Source of the DNA: Plantago elongata
Taxonomy: Eukaryota > Streptophyta > Magnoliopsida > Lamiales > Plantaginaceae
Direction of reading: 5' to 3'
NCBI GenBank assembly: GCA_036897095.1
Contig: JAYMSP010000244.1
Location: 1 to 64,000, forward strand
Length of the DNA stretch: 64,000 bases
A model generated the notes under the pieces. The model did no database searches and was not told the origin of the DNA. It saw only the letters and a program-made list of their open reading frames with translations. The first letter of the stretch is position 1. Every line of letters starts with the position of its first letter. Made by a program: the position numbers and the translations under genes. Below are positions 10,042 through 22,363 of this stretch, piece by piece.

Positions 10042-11049
10042 GTTGAATATTTGGGAACGATGTTTGGACAATGATGTTCGGTTTCTGGGGTAGGAAGTGA
10101 TGGTGTGTTGCACAAGTAGTCTAAGTATATTCCCAAATTCCCTATATTCTATCAGGGCATATTATAAGTAAATGTGAGTATGCGATTATAAGTTAAGAGG
10201 AAGAAGAAAATAAATGAGTGTGAGTGATTGATATACATTTGAAATTTAAGCTTTGATAAATGGTGATTATTCTATATAAATTCAAAATCTGAAAGTGACT
10301 GAGTAATAACTTTTATGTCTAGCTTCGTCAACACATACATATAGAAATTGTGGAACATGATTTCTGCAACTTTGGTGTGGAACATGCTGTTTTAGTGTGC
10401 AATTTAGTTTTGGACTTTGTTGTAATGATTCGTGGGTGTAGGTAAGTTTAGATGTGGACCTAGGATCGGCCTAGATGAAATTGTAAGGAGACCACACAGA
10501 TCATCATTCACCACTAAATATCGACTTAGTTTAAGTATTTTTTTCGTGTTGATTGAAACTTTTCACTTTTGATTAGACAAAGTGAATGTATATACACACA
10601 TTAGACAATTGATGGCCTTATTTTTCTTCATTCATGATTTGATAAGAAACATGTTAAATATATTAGTCGTAAAAGTAAGCGTACTTGTAAAGTTAGCAAA
10701 TCGAAGATTCGTTATACGTGGAGCACTTCTTACGATTTGCATTTTTATTGATCCATCTCAAAGTATGCATTCATCCAAAACTGATCTGATTTCATTTTGA
10801 ATTTATATAATTGAGTCCTAGCTTTTTTCAGTTGTATGTAACATTTTTTAAAAAGAGAAAAAGGGAACCTATAATTCGAACATTTCAAAAGAATAATTTT
10901 TGATATTTCGTAATTTACTTTATTTATGTGGTTATTTGAAACCTTTTTTTTTTTTACCAGTAGCTCACACAGTATCCACTATCCAGTAGCAAATTGAGCA
11001 TATTCATCATCATCATCGAATTACTCACTCTGTGATCGAGCAAGAAAGA
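10042..11049. other. Intergenic / FolD upstream region
   Basis: No gene is recognised. A poly-T run near 10950 and a pyrimidine/AT-rich stretch precede the FolD start codon at 11050; its promoter and 5' UTR must lie here. A 72-codon frame at 10582-10800 has no domain support. Confidence 0.5.
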
Positions 11050-14027
11050 ATGGCGGATCATAAAGCTAACCTAATCGACGGCAAAGCAATCGCCCAAACA
11101 ATCCGATCCGAAATCGCCACCGATGTCCGCCGTCTCTCGGAAACTCACGGAAAGGTCTATTTCTACTCACTACTCTCTCTCTGTCCAAATTAGCATCTGA
11201 CTGTTATTTACTATGCTCTAATAACATAACAAAAGTTTATTCCGGTACTTCAGTTGTTATTCTATAGCAGCTGCACCATTGTAGTTGTAGGAATTGAAAG
11301 TGTTTTGGTATCAGGTGCCAGGTCTGGCCGTGGTAATCGTGGGCAGTAGAAAGGATTCGCAAAGCTATGTGAGCATGAAACGTAAGGCTTGTGCTGAGGT
11401 TGGAATCAAATCGTTTGATTCGGATCTTCCTGAGGATGTTTCTGAGTCTGATTTGATTCGCAAAGTTCATGAACTGAACGAAAATCCCGATGTTCATGGT
11501 TGGTACTTGTGAATACTTGTGTGATTGTGATACATCGTGTTTTTTGTTTCTACTGTTTGCATTTGTGCTCAACTTTGTTCATTTTGATTGTTTCGGTTCC
11601 GTGTATGTTTAAGCTTTCTGGCATTGGGTAACATTTTAGCTCAATGATGACATATTATACTAGTTTTGTTAGGTTACAACAATGCAAATCAACCCAATTC
11701 AATTCAATAATCTCCAAACCAACAAACAAATAAACGCAAGAAGATAAGTAAACACATAACACAACGTTGTTCAGCAATTGCTTTCGTCCACAAAATACCA
11801 AGATTTCTATTAACCAAGAACCAAAATGCAATATACAAGGAATCGATCCAAACTACTAAGCTGTCGAGCTCCGTTCTCTCTTCCTCACCGTGTTTCTCTC
11901 AAGAAATTTCGATGTGTTTGCATATATTTTCTATTTTTATTCTAGTACCTACATGTGTATATATACTAGAGAAAACAACATATATTACTTTCCTAACCAC
12001 AAAAGAATTCTATTCTAACTAGAAAGAAAAACTCCAGCTCCAAGCAAAAGGAAACCCAGTTAAATTCGACTTCTAACTATCTTATGTGTCTTCAGTGTAG
12101 TCACCACATCATATAGCTTCAGTGTTAAATCCAAGTGTCTCCAGTACACTCTAACACCACACATCGTTTATCCTTATTCCAGTGTTTCCAGTATACTATG
12201 TTCCATTACTCCCTTCGATATTAAGCTAAGCAGCCTCACAAGTTTATTACACTGAATTTGGAATATAGCAAATGAATTAGTTTAGAAACTCTTTTCTAAG
12301 GAATGGAATGTCTATGAGTCTCTCTACCTAAATGCACAGAAGCCTTGAGAGTTATGGAGTGCTAATTTCCGGGGTAACGTGACAATGTCACCTAAATATC
12401 TGTCAAGTTTATGTTGATCTGAGTCTAGAGATCTTCATAATGTACAATGGAGGGACAGACTGGGACTCTCATAACTGCTATCCCCTAGGATGAGAAGTAG
12501 AGCTCCTCCCTTTCTTCCTGGCAGGATAAGTTGCCACTCAGCTATATAGTGCAACTGCCTGCTCCATGTGTACGGGTATAACCTTTATTGGTCTCTGGAA
12601 GGGAAACGTGTAAGAACTGTGGGATGCAAACGTACTTAACACAACTTGTACTGCCTCATCTCCATTTCTCTGCTAAAGTAGTTGCGACTTGCTATATTTT
12701 CCATGCTTCCCTCTTTTGCCGCCAGTCTCAGCAGTAGTAAGCAGTTGCCAGTGCACATGCCCATTATTTGTTTGTTTATATGAAGTATCCTGACCAAAAT
12801 GGATTTCTGATACACACATGGTATGAATTTGTTCTCAGATCTAGTAACTTTTAGACCCAGGTTATATTTCATTCTTACTAAGTTGACAAGATTATAATTT
12901 ATCTTTATACCACCTGATGCTTCATTTCCCCAGTCTCCTGCACAGATGCCAGAATGTCATGTCTTGTGCTCCATATGAATATATATCACCTTAGAGAATT
13001 TCATGTATGAATTGCAGGTATCTTGGTACAGCTTCCATTGCCTAAACATATAAATGAAGAAAAAATATTGCAGGAGATATCACTCGAGAAGGATGTTGAT
13101 GGATTTCATCCTCTGAACATTGGCAAATTAGCAATGAAGGGCAGAGATCCTCTTTTTGTTCCTTGTACCCCAAAGGTATAGAATTTTCTAAGCCTGACTC
13201 TACTACAATACTTACATTTGCTCATTGCTTAAAGAATAAATATACAACCAAGAAAGCTTCCCAATTATAATTGGGAAATCCCCATGAGCAAAGCTCTCTG
13301 CTGCCCCTAGTGCTTGAGTGGTGATGGCCTGATGGGTGTGTGGATACACCTTACACTGCCTCATGTTCCATTTGCGCAAGAGATTTATCTGATGTTACTA
13401 CATCAATACTGATATTTATATATTTATATTACTTGGATAGGGATGCATTGAGCTTCTAAGACGAAGCGGCGTTAGTATCAAGGGAAAGAATGCTGTTGTG
13501 GTGGGTCGAAGTAACATAGTTGGGTTACCTGTTTCTCTGCTTCTTTTGAAGGAAGATGCCACTGTCACTGTAGTCCACTCGCGTACTAAAGAACCAGAGA
13601 GCATCATTCGCCAAGCTGATATTATTATTGCAGCAGCAGGACAACCAATGATGGTAACCAGATTTATGTCACGAGTCATGACAGCCCTTTGCAAATATGT
13701 GCATATGTGACTGATTCTTTCAGAATTTTCATAAAGCCAAGCATTTTTATTTTATTTTTTGGTACTTTCTTACCCATTAAATTCCCCAACTTTCAGATCA
13801 AGGGCAGTTGGATTAAACCTGGTGCTGCAGTAATTGACGTAGGAACAAATGCAGTTGATGACCCAACTAGAAAATCTGGGTATAGGCTTGTTGGGGATGT
13901 CGATTTCCACGAAGCATCTAAGGTGGCTGGATGGATAACACCTGTTCCTGGTGGTGTTGGACCAATGACTGTCGCAATGCTATTAAGGAATACTGCTGAT
14001 GGAGCTAAGAGAGTAATCGAGCATTAA
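11050..14027 (+). CDS. FOLD: Bifunctional methylene-THF dehydrogenase / methenyl-THF cyclohydrolase (FolD)
   Basis: Five exons (11050-11154, 11315-11498, 13018-13175, 13441-13653, 13797-14027) join in frame to 296 aa. The enzyme interconverts 5,10-methylene-, 5,10-methenyl- and 10-formyl-tetrahydrofolate with NADP+, feeding purine synthesis and one-carbon metabolism. The catalytic Tyr-Val-x-x-Lys motif (Tyr53, Lys57) lies in exon 2. The Gln-Leu-Pro-Leu-Pro and Lys-Asp-Val-Asp-Gly-Phe-His active-site strands are in exon 3. The NADP-binding Gly-Arg-Ser-x-Ile-Val-Gly-x-Pro is in exon 4, and the Pro-Gly-Gly-Val-Gly-Pro-Met-Thr signature in exon 5. There is no transit peptide, so a cytosolic isoform is likely. 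Length and layout fit plant FolD. The gene converges on GH3; intron 2 (1.5 kb) holds a solo LTR. Confidence 0.96.
11667..12240. mobile_element. Solo LTR in FolD intron 2
   Basis: A 574-bp block begins TGTTAGG and ends CTCACA. It is flanked by a perfect 5-bp direct repeat AGTTT (11662-11666 and 12241-12245). TG...CA ends plus a 5-bp target duplication and no internal coding sequence define a solo LTR left by recombination between the two LTRs of a retrotransposon, probably Copia-like from the TGTTAGG start. Orientation is unclear; a tatatata stretch near 11950 could be its own TATA box. The intact duplication suggests it is not very old. Confidence 0.85.
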
Positions 14028-14627
14028 AACCTTCTGCTATCCTTTCAGTTATATCATTCATATCATCGTATTATGGATACCATCTTTTTAGAATATTCCA
14101 TGTCCAGAGGCAATATTTGCACTTTATTTGTTTGTCTTTGCTTTTGAAATCTCTGTATCAGAAGCACATTGTATCTTCATAATTATGAATCTAATTGAGT
14201 AATTTCTAGCTGATTCCGTTTGTCTTAGAAGAAAAGTATTGTCATTTTGCTATGTCATATTATGTAGAGCTAATGCCTATTTTAACTCTGTATTTGTCAT
14301 TACTCCACATGATGCATTCTTAGTATATATATTACTATGACTGTAAATGTATATATTATTCATAGTTCAGGTCAGATTTCTCTGTTTTACTAATCCTTGC
14401 TGCGGATGTGTATTAGTTTATGGTCATTCTTCTTCTTACATAATAATTGTTCTTTATTTGTATTACTGCAGTAAAGAAATTTCTTTGGAAGTGTAGTATA
14501 TAATATTCTGATTGTTATTGCTTGAGGCATTTAAGGCGCAACTCTTACAAGACCATAATACTATAGTCATGCATGATGACTAGAAATACATAACGAGGCT
14601 AATGCATTTATTTGCTCAACTACTTTT
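14028..14627. other. Convergent spacer between FolD and GH3
   Basis: This stretch holds the 3' UTRs of two genes that read toward each other. It is AT-rich with several aataat-type signals. No additional gene is seen. Confidence 0.5.
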
Positions 14628-17600
14628 TCAAGCATTCCAGGTAGGATCCCTGGGACTAAAATAATTCCCATTTATGTTGGCATTAAGCAGCTTCAATGCA
14701 GATTTCGACTTCACACACCTGGGAGTTTTGTACTGATTGATTGATGCACCCCCTTGAGCAATAAACAAATCCATCAGCTTCTCAAAAGTTCCAGCTTTGA
14801 CCACTCGTATCTCCAGTGGGCCCACTGACTTGTCATTAGTCCTGCACCTACGGTAAGTGTAATCCAGTCCCTCCTCCACTGTAATGCAGCAGTCTTCTAG
14901 CACCTCCGTGGAGACTGTCTGTGTGCGGGCTTGGTTTGTGTCCTTAATCTCCCAGAAGATGACATAGTGGCCAGGGACGGAGGATGTGTCAGCGTAGCTC
15001 GTGTACTCAACTAGGAGTGCATGACGGGGTTCTAGATGTGTCCTGGCAGCACTGGTGATGCTTCGATGAAGGTCTTCTTCGTTGGTCTTGTCATTATCAA
15101 TACTCAAGACCACATTACGGCGGCATATGAACCGGAACTGTGGTGTTCTGTTGTGGAATCCAGTGACCTGAAGTACGTCACCGACTCTGTAACGGTGAAG
15201 TCCTGGGAGATAATCACATGGACAAGGGATCAGGTAACCACAAATGAATGAATGAATTACTATTGCTATGAGGACTACTCAAAGTAGCTTATGTTTCTGG
15301 TAATGGTAAGCTAATCAATATCATGCCTCATGCATTCTATATGTTAGTTAAGTTCTTATTTGCATTATAAGAAGTCTCTGTGCCACGGAATATTATCCAT
15401 GAGGAAAGATAAAGAAAAAAAGGTTTGCAATTTTACTGTCTACTCGCAAATTTTATTAGTAAGAATTATTGTTTGGATATGTGAATTGTGGAATAAATTC
15501 AGAAGAGGTGGACTATTCAAATCTTTTTCTTTTTCATATACCTGCTGATGAATTAAAGTTGTATTTAAATATGAAACACACTCCCTAACTATGCATCTTG
15601 ATTCTACTACTATTTGTTATTTGTAGAGTATGAACTATTTATTTGAAGTTAATTGTTGTTGTGATTCCTTGTCATTTCCTCCTAATTTCAATGTCAACAC
15701 CCTTTACTTTAGATGTATAGTACTATATATCATAAGTAAACATAATCAAAATAAATTGAATATATAAAGTATAAACCATGGGTCACATAATAAGTTAAAA
15801 GAATTATTGTATTTCATCCCTCGCTTATTGCATTGATGTGTCTCTTGTTTCATGTGATGTAAGTTGGCATGCTTTGTATAGTGTACTGGTTACTAGTGTG
15901 TTGTCATGGTAATCTAATACTAGTAGTTGTGAAACAGCTATACATATGATATAGACTTTTCTGTTTGCACCGAAAATGCCACTAATATGTTAGTTAGATG
16001 TGATGGTGTTTGAAGCTGAACTTGAGATTTGATGGAGAGATAATTATATATGCAAGTACTGGTTAGCGCACTTACCAGAGAATGTAGTGACGACAAGTTC
16101 ATAGTAACCACCTTGCTTAACATGCACAAGGTCCACCAAATTGCTCGGAGGCACTTCATCGTCATCTTCCTCATCAAAATCTATCAAGAACCTCCCATTT
16201 TCTCCCAGAGGTATGAACTCGAAGTAGCCCATGTTGGGCAACAGCGTGAAAGATACTTCAGATGGATCCGACAAGGGCTTCAAGTTCACCCCAAAGTAAC
16301 ACTCGGACGATGCATACATTGGACAAACCAACGGCAACTTCCCGTCGCTGTAATACTTCAGCGCCGGCACATACTGCGACATTGATCCTGTCACCACCGC
16401 CTCAATATACTTGGCGTTTGGCCATAACCTGCATATTATCCCCTTCCATGACTTTCCTTTGCTACAAATGCTCTCAATCTCGTCAGCCAGCTCAGGGTTG
16501 GGAAGATCCAGAAGATCCGACATCGCCGACCTGCAACTGAGGTCCGTGATGTCTTCATTGAGTTTCCCTGTACGGATGTCATTGCAGATATCGAGCCAAT
16601 GACACTCCAAGAAGGATATGGCTCGGAGGAGTGCAGAGGCAAAGACAGCACCAAGGCGGAGGACTTGATGCCGGTGGATGAGTCCTGCAAGAATTTGGCA
16701 GTACATGCTTTGATGGCCATCGTAGCAGAGAATGGTGGCATCAGGGCTGGTAAAATTGTTGAAGCTATCATGGGGACGGTGCTTAAACTGGCTGCTTTTG
16801 TAATAGCTTGTGAGCACAGTGCGAGCTGGTATTCCGCGTGGAGTTGACATCTCAGCCTTCACAAAGTACAGGTACATGGCCTTACCTTCATCTAGACCAG
16901 GGACGTACCTGAAAGTAAGTATATATATATATACATCAACAGCAATGCTATGATAAATTATAACGGGATTCATTCTATTAGTACAGTTGCATCATCCATG
17001 CCTCTAGTCTTCTTGTTTGATAGAATAGAGATATACATACTAGCCACATTGTTCATTCGGTGGATGTGCATGTGAGTTTATTATAGTATAAAATATGGTT
17101 TAATGTTCTTACAGAGGTCTCTTTAGTCTTTATGTTGGTGGTTTTATGGTAACTATCAGTGAGCATGTTCGTTGAACTTCAGCTTAAGATTGTAGGCAGT
17201 TACATGTTGCTTCTGAAGTTTTAGTTTTTCATGTGTTTTATTTGAAATAGCAGTGTACGCAAGAATATAAGTCCTTTTTTGGTCCTTCTATGATTTACAG
17301 GAATAATCTATCTAGATATTCCAATTTGTTAAGTGCGAAAAAGGAGATAAAAGCCTGCAATCTTAACTGGTTAACTATAGGCATGATGAGATTGTATAGG
17401 AAGGTACGTCGATCAATGTCCTCAGCAATAGATGGTACCAACTTAGGCTCACCGGCTGATGTTCCTGAGCTGCAGAAGAAAATTAAGGGAAAAACTTAGT
17501 TTCTATATCTGGAAAAAAAAAGAGGCTTTGCGCTGATAGTTTAAAACTCAAGGATCTAATTCAGGAATATTTTAGGAGCTCTTAGGTGTGGGCCGGTTTA

Positions 17601-17946
17601 CCAACTTCGGGTAAAGTATAGTCCCAAACTTGATTAAGTCTATTAAAACGTACCTGCATAGCATTTCAGTGATAGGTTGGCCAGTAATGAGACTGGAGTT
17701 TTCACCATTGGCAATTCTCACAATGTAAGGACGAATATCCTTGTACGTTATAGCAGGCACACTTTTCTTGAAGTGGGATACACTTTTTGTTGATTTCCCC
17801 ATGTGTTTCTTCAAGTATTCAGTATCCCGATTTTGTACCAGGATTTTCCTCAGAATATCTTCTTGAACTTCATCAGGCTTTTTGGTTTGTCGTTCAAGCT
17901 CCTTCAGTGCTTCCTCCCCTTTGTACTCTAATTTCTTCCCGTCCAT
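14628..17946 (-). CDS. GH3: GH3 acyl-acid amido synthetase (GH3.17-like)
   Basis: Four exons on the minus strand (17654-17946, 17368-17469, 16076-16908, 14628-15202) join to 600 aa. GH3 enzymes adenylate indole-3-acetic acid or related acids and transfer them to an amino acid, which controls free auxin. ATP-binding motif I, Ser-Ser-Gly-Thr-Ser-Ala-Gly-Glu-Pro-Lys, is residues 98-107 in the small second exon. Motif II is Tyr-Ala-Ser-Ser-Glu-Cys-Tyr-Phe-Gly, and motif III is Tyr-Arg-Val-Gly-Asp-Val-Leu at the start of the last exon. The Tyr-Thr-Ser-Tyr-Ala-Asp and Tyr-Lys-Thr-Pro-Arg-Cys C-terminal landmarks are present. From memory the closest family match is Arabidopsis GH3.17 (group II), which prefers glutamate; substrate here is inferred. 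The 102-nt exon 2 overlaps an opposite-strand open frame and is easily missed. Confidence 0.94.
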
Positions 17947-18053
17947 GTTCCTTGATAGTAAAAACTTAGATGTGGAATGAAAAGAACTTGGATATGGTTA
18001 TGTCACATATGCTTGATATATGTTTCCTTGTTTGAATAGTTTGGGGGCTGAAT

Positions 18054-18072
18054 GGTCTATATATATATAGGG
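18054..18072 (-). promoter_or_regulatory. Probable GH3 TATA box
   Basis: A ctatatatatatatag tract lies about 110 bases upstream of the GH3 start codon on the minus strand, a normal distance for a plant TATA box plus short 5' UTR. No clear TGTCTC auxin-response element was seen in the next 500 bases by eye. Confidence 0.5.
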
Positions 18073-18721
18073 AGCCAAATCGTGTGTGGCAATAAAATGT
18101 AATCTTTACAGTGGTAATATTTTTGTTGAAATATTATAAATATGCCCTTGGTCATACATTGTTGTTACTGCTGATTCCATCCTGATTCCTCCACTCAGCA
18201 GACCACCCAATGTGGTGCTTGCATAAGTGGATATTTGGTGCGGCGATACGTTATTGACTTGCATCAAGGCTTCTTTTCATATTTTTTTCAGGGACTAAAT
18301 AAAAACTAATTTGAAAATCAGCAGTTAAGACAAAACCAACTAGTGTCATTATCTCCATAGATTTAAATATCTAAATTGTACTAGTACGTTAAGATTTTTC
18401 TCATGTTTGTTTCACCATCATTGATAATGGAGTTCATTTTATAAATTTGTATCACAATATTACTTTGGATGAAGGCAAGTTCTTCGTAAGGCAGGTGCCT
18501 CATTTTAGTATCCATTGAGTAATCTGGTTAGAGGCAGACTCTGAAAGAACTCGAAAGTTCTATCATCAATAAGCATGACCAGCATTGTGAAATATTCTTA
18601 GGTTTTTCCATGTACTATATGCAAAGTATGCAGTGAAAAGTATTTTCGAAAACGTGATTTACCTATTCTTGCTGCTTTCACTATTTGATGATTAGCATCT
18701 GATTCTTTTTTACCGCATGAC

Positions 18722-18992
18722 AGACTATAGTTGTTAACAGTTACCAGGATGTGACGTATGTGGGTTGTATCCCATTTACACTCTTTATGAGAATCCAGAT
18801 AATTACTTCCAGTCATTTATATTAATTTTCCAATACCTGGCTCTCACACTCATGGTCGAACTATAGTTGTTCACTGTTACCAGGACATTATGTGTATGGG
18901 TTGTATGCCATTTACACTCTTTATGAGAATCCAGATAATTAATTCGAGTCATTTATATTAATTCTCCAATACCCTCTCACACTCATGGTCGA
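18722..18992. repeat. Tandem duplication, ~136-bp unit
   Basis: Two copies (18722-18857 and 18858-18992) share tttacactctttatgagaat, ccagataatta and ctctcacactcatggtcga. They differ by about ten substitutions and a few short indels. Non-coding. Confidence 0.9.
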
Positions 18993-19366
18993 TTTACCTC
19001 TTTGGGGAAACCATTTGAGTGGAAATTTAATATTAGGTGGAGTTTGTTTCCTTAAAGATTCAACCCCAGGTCAATCAGCCAAACTCTAATACAATGATAG
19101 AATTCCAGTTCATCTAAAATCAAGATTGCAGAGAGTATGGAATCTAATCATTTTTGTTAATTCTACTACATGTGAATGGAGATATGCTTTGCCTTTTCTT
19201 TTTCAAGGAATGGTGATCAGAATGTGAAATTTGAGGACTGACAATGTATTGTCCGTTTAACCATAAATTATTACTTTGGAAACTTGCAGGCTATTTATTG
19301 AAGGACTATCAAGTTCTACGGACTACGGGTTGCTCTGTTTCAGAGCAAAAATTACGTAAGAAGGTA

Positions 19367-19444
19367 AATTCCATCTCAATTACTTGAGAACTTTGCATTT
19401 CTGCTAATTCTATCTCAATTACTTGAGAACTTTGCATTTCTGCT
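19367..19444. repeat. Perfect-length tandem pair, 39-bp unit
   Basis: Units 19367-19405 and 19406-19444 are identical except for one base (aattccatct versus aattctatct). The near identity means recent slippage or unequal exchange. Confidence 0.93.
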
Positions 19445-19569
19445 CCACCCTCGATCCCTGAATGTGCTGTGAGGTTCCACCCTGACACAATGCATGGTTC
19501 ATTGGTTTTGTAGTTTTTCATTGCCACAGTTAGTGCTAATCTTTATGAAAAGAAAATATTATGCTCTTG

Positions 19570-19850
19570 TCTTTTTGGCTAGGTAAGTCACTATATAAAA
19601 TTAATGGAGTACATTAGTCCGATCAATTCTATCTTCATTGTATTCTCATATATTATGCTCTGGTCTAATAAATGAAATTCTCCGTCGCAACTATCATGCT
19701 AATTGTGATGCATTTCACCTACGAAAATGAAAAGCAGATGTTTTTGTGCTCTAGTCATTTAGGCTAGGTAAGCCACTATCTGTAACTGATGGAGTACATT
19801 AGTCCGAGTAATTCTGTTCTCATTACTTTTCCGATATCAGCAGCATATGC
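19570..19850. repeat. Diverged direct repeat, ~85 bp
   Basis: Segments near 19577-19665 and 19758-19845 both run ggctaggtaag-c-actat...atggagtacattagtccga...aattct. Divergence is clearly higher than in the neighbouring duplications. Confidence 0.75.
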
Positions 19851-20162
19851 ATATTATAAGCATGCAAGAGAATAGACAAGTGGATTTAAAATCTGTTTGC
19901 TGTTGGTATCAGTTCTACATTTCTTTCTTTATGAATAAATGGATTGTGTGACTGACGTGTAATGCATGAAGGTGAACCCCAATCCTTTTCCCTGATAGCA
20001 ACCTCTGTGGCTATGGCCAACCAACTTTCACCAAAAGGATAATTTGAAAGGCCCAAGTTGCCCAAGCATCAAAAGTACATTTACACCCACTTTATTTTCG
20101 TCCTATCCATCTACATGTTTTACTTTATTGTTGTTGAAACTGGATTTGACTGTAAAGAACAA

Positions 20163-20445
20163 GGGGTTAGCCTTTTCAATTGATGATTACTAGCTTACCA
20201 TAGGTAATTAACTCATGTTCTGAATGGATTTTATCATTTAACATAATCATGACCGCCAATCTTGTGCTTGTGCTATGCAAAATAACAATTTCAAGGGATT
20301 AGCCTTTTCAAGTGATGACCATGTAGTTTTTTGAAGGCAAAATAATTAGGTTACTGATGGTGCTTTACTCATGTATCTAAATGGTTTTCAACAAGATCAT
20401 GACCATCAACTTTGTGCTTATCCTCTGCAGAGTAATAATTTGAAG
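20163..20445. repeat. Diverged direct repeat, ~135 bp
   Basis: Segments near 20163-20294 and 20296-20445 share ttagccttttcaa-tgatga, ttactcatgt...aatgg-ttt and atcatgacc-ccaa-cttgtgctt. Two tandem copies, non-coding. Confidence 0.75.
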
Positions 20446-21356
20446 ATTGAGATCTTATATCCCTGAAAACAGCACATGATTATCCTGAGCCTTGTGGAAC
20501 TCCATTGTTCTGGTAGGTTTCTTACTCAACAATAATTGCCGAGAACATGGGTATCAAGAAGCAAGTTCCCCTCTAAATTCAGCCCGTGACAAGTTGCAAT
20601 TCAAAGGTACATGCACACAACCGTCTAGAAATGGCATTTCCTGTTTTACTCAAGCATGGTGCATAGTTGCTTTTACACATGTGCCTATGGGGGTAAGTTA
20701 ATACCGATGGTAATGTAATCCAACATGAAAGTGGAAACATATCATGCAATAGAAAAAGGAATCTTATTCGTCGTACACATAATGACATAAGCAGCAACCC
20801 CATGAGGCTGGTGCTCGCCGCATCTGCTTAAAATCTTTCTTGTTGTCCGTAGGTAGTGACCGGCACGTTGTAATGGTCTGCCCTTTGGATATTTCTAGAG
20901 AAACACGTGTGTTAGTGCCATGACGATATCATCTTTTGTTGCTTTGCTAGCCCAGTTTTCTTAAGGTTTCCCATCTCTACTTTTCGATAATGCGCGTACG
21001 ATAATGGTGAAAACCATGTTTTTGTCCATGTCTAGTGATGTGGAGCAATTCGCGTGCCTTAGATTATTATGATGTCCTCCATTATTTCCATTGCATAGAT
21101 GATTCAGATCATGTATTTGAATTACTTTACTAGTACTATTGTCTGATCTGATGTTGTCCATTTGTCCGGTAGCTTGGGACTAGTTTGATCTGATGGAAGC
21201 AGTATTAAGAACTACTATTAACTTGATCACGGTACTGTACTACTGTACTTGTTGAAGGTTAAACTGATTTTTATCCCATTGGATATATCATTGCCAATGT
21301 TTTTAACGGGGCAGTATCGTACCAATTATCACTGATTATTGTCCATTCATGGGAAT

Positions 21357-21540
21357 GTTAGAAATAAATGTACAAGAGTTAGTATTGGGTTAGATCTAAC
21401 TGTTACGATTCTAGAAGTTTCTTCCTCTTGTATAAATACATGATTATACTCTCTCATTTATCATATCAGAATAAATCTTTATTCTCTTCTCTATCTTCTC
21501 TCAATAAATTTTTCTATCTTTTAAGAAAATCTTACCTTTT
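21357..21540 (+). mobile_element. Possible LTR fragment (fossil)
   Basis: The block starts TGTTAGAAATAAATG. It then has a tataaataca box and an aataaatc signal followed by a CT-rich tract, a layout typical of short Copia LTRs. No target duplication or matching right border was found, so this is at best a fragment. Confidence 0.35.
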
Positions 21541-22363
21541 TCAAAATTTTAGCCTGGCTCAGTGAATTGTATATGCAACGTGTTCTTTTCTAAATAAATC
21601 AAGTATGCTTTGATACGTCTTAAGAACAATTGTGTCTCATTAATTTTAAATCGTATTTTATAAATTTCAATTTCCTTTTGTCCGTTTCATAAATAATTTA
21701 TTTTTATAATTTCCTAAAATTTTTAATATGTTTTAAGAATAAACATAACGAATCGGTCTGACAATAACATATGTGACTAGTAGTTTGTGAAAATTTTAAA
21801 ACTATCTGATTTTTATGCAAAATGAGAATTATTATAAAAAATTAGTAGAACTTTAGAAAAGAAAACTTTAATAATGCTTCAACAGCGACGAAGAACTATA
21901 TTAAGTTCCTATTGAGCCGCTAATTATTTGTCATATGACTGGAAACTCTAACACATAAAATTGATTTACTATCTTATGCCAAAATAGTTTATAATAGTTT
22001 GACCTCAAACTCAATGAAAAATAAAGGGTAGAATCCAGATTATTATCATCGTTTTCCGTTGAATTGGCATTGGAACCTGGTAATCTTTCCTTTTGACACC
22101 ATTGTACATATTGGATTCGAATCCATCGAACTTTGACTTCTTCAGTTGAGTTTCCAGCTTAGATGTTGAGCGGCGATTATTGTCATTACTTCCAGTCCAG
22201 TCACGCGTGATTTTTATAAGAATTTGACAATTTTGTAATTTTGTAAAGTACATGGGTCGTGTATGCATGTTTGTGAACAACAAGGTGCTTTTTGCAATAT
22301 ACTGAAATTCATAACAGAAAAACGGGAATGAAACGACAACCATAACCGAACATTTGGGATAAA

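Larger units (their letters stand above)
18073..22363. other. 4.3-kb divergent intergenic region GH3 / LPA1
   Basis: No complete gene is recognised. The region carries at least four separate local duplications, listed individually, and a fragment that looks like an old LTR near 21357. Short frames at 20492-20701 and 22011-22463 (minus) have no domain. The last ~150 bases are likely LPA1 promoter and 5' UTR. Confidence 0.5.

Noticed and set aside
16044-16973. GH3 appeared to lack exon 2 and its ATP-binding motif
   Set aside because: Reading the minus strand at 17368-17469 gives the missing exon with proper splice sites, so the gene is complete.
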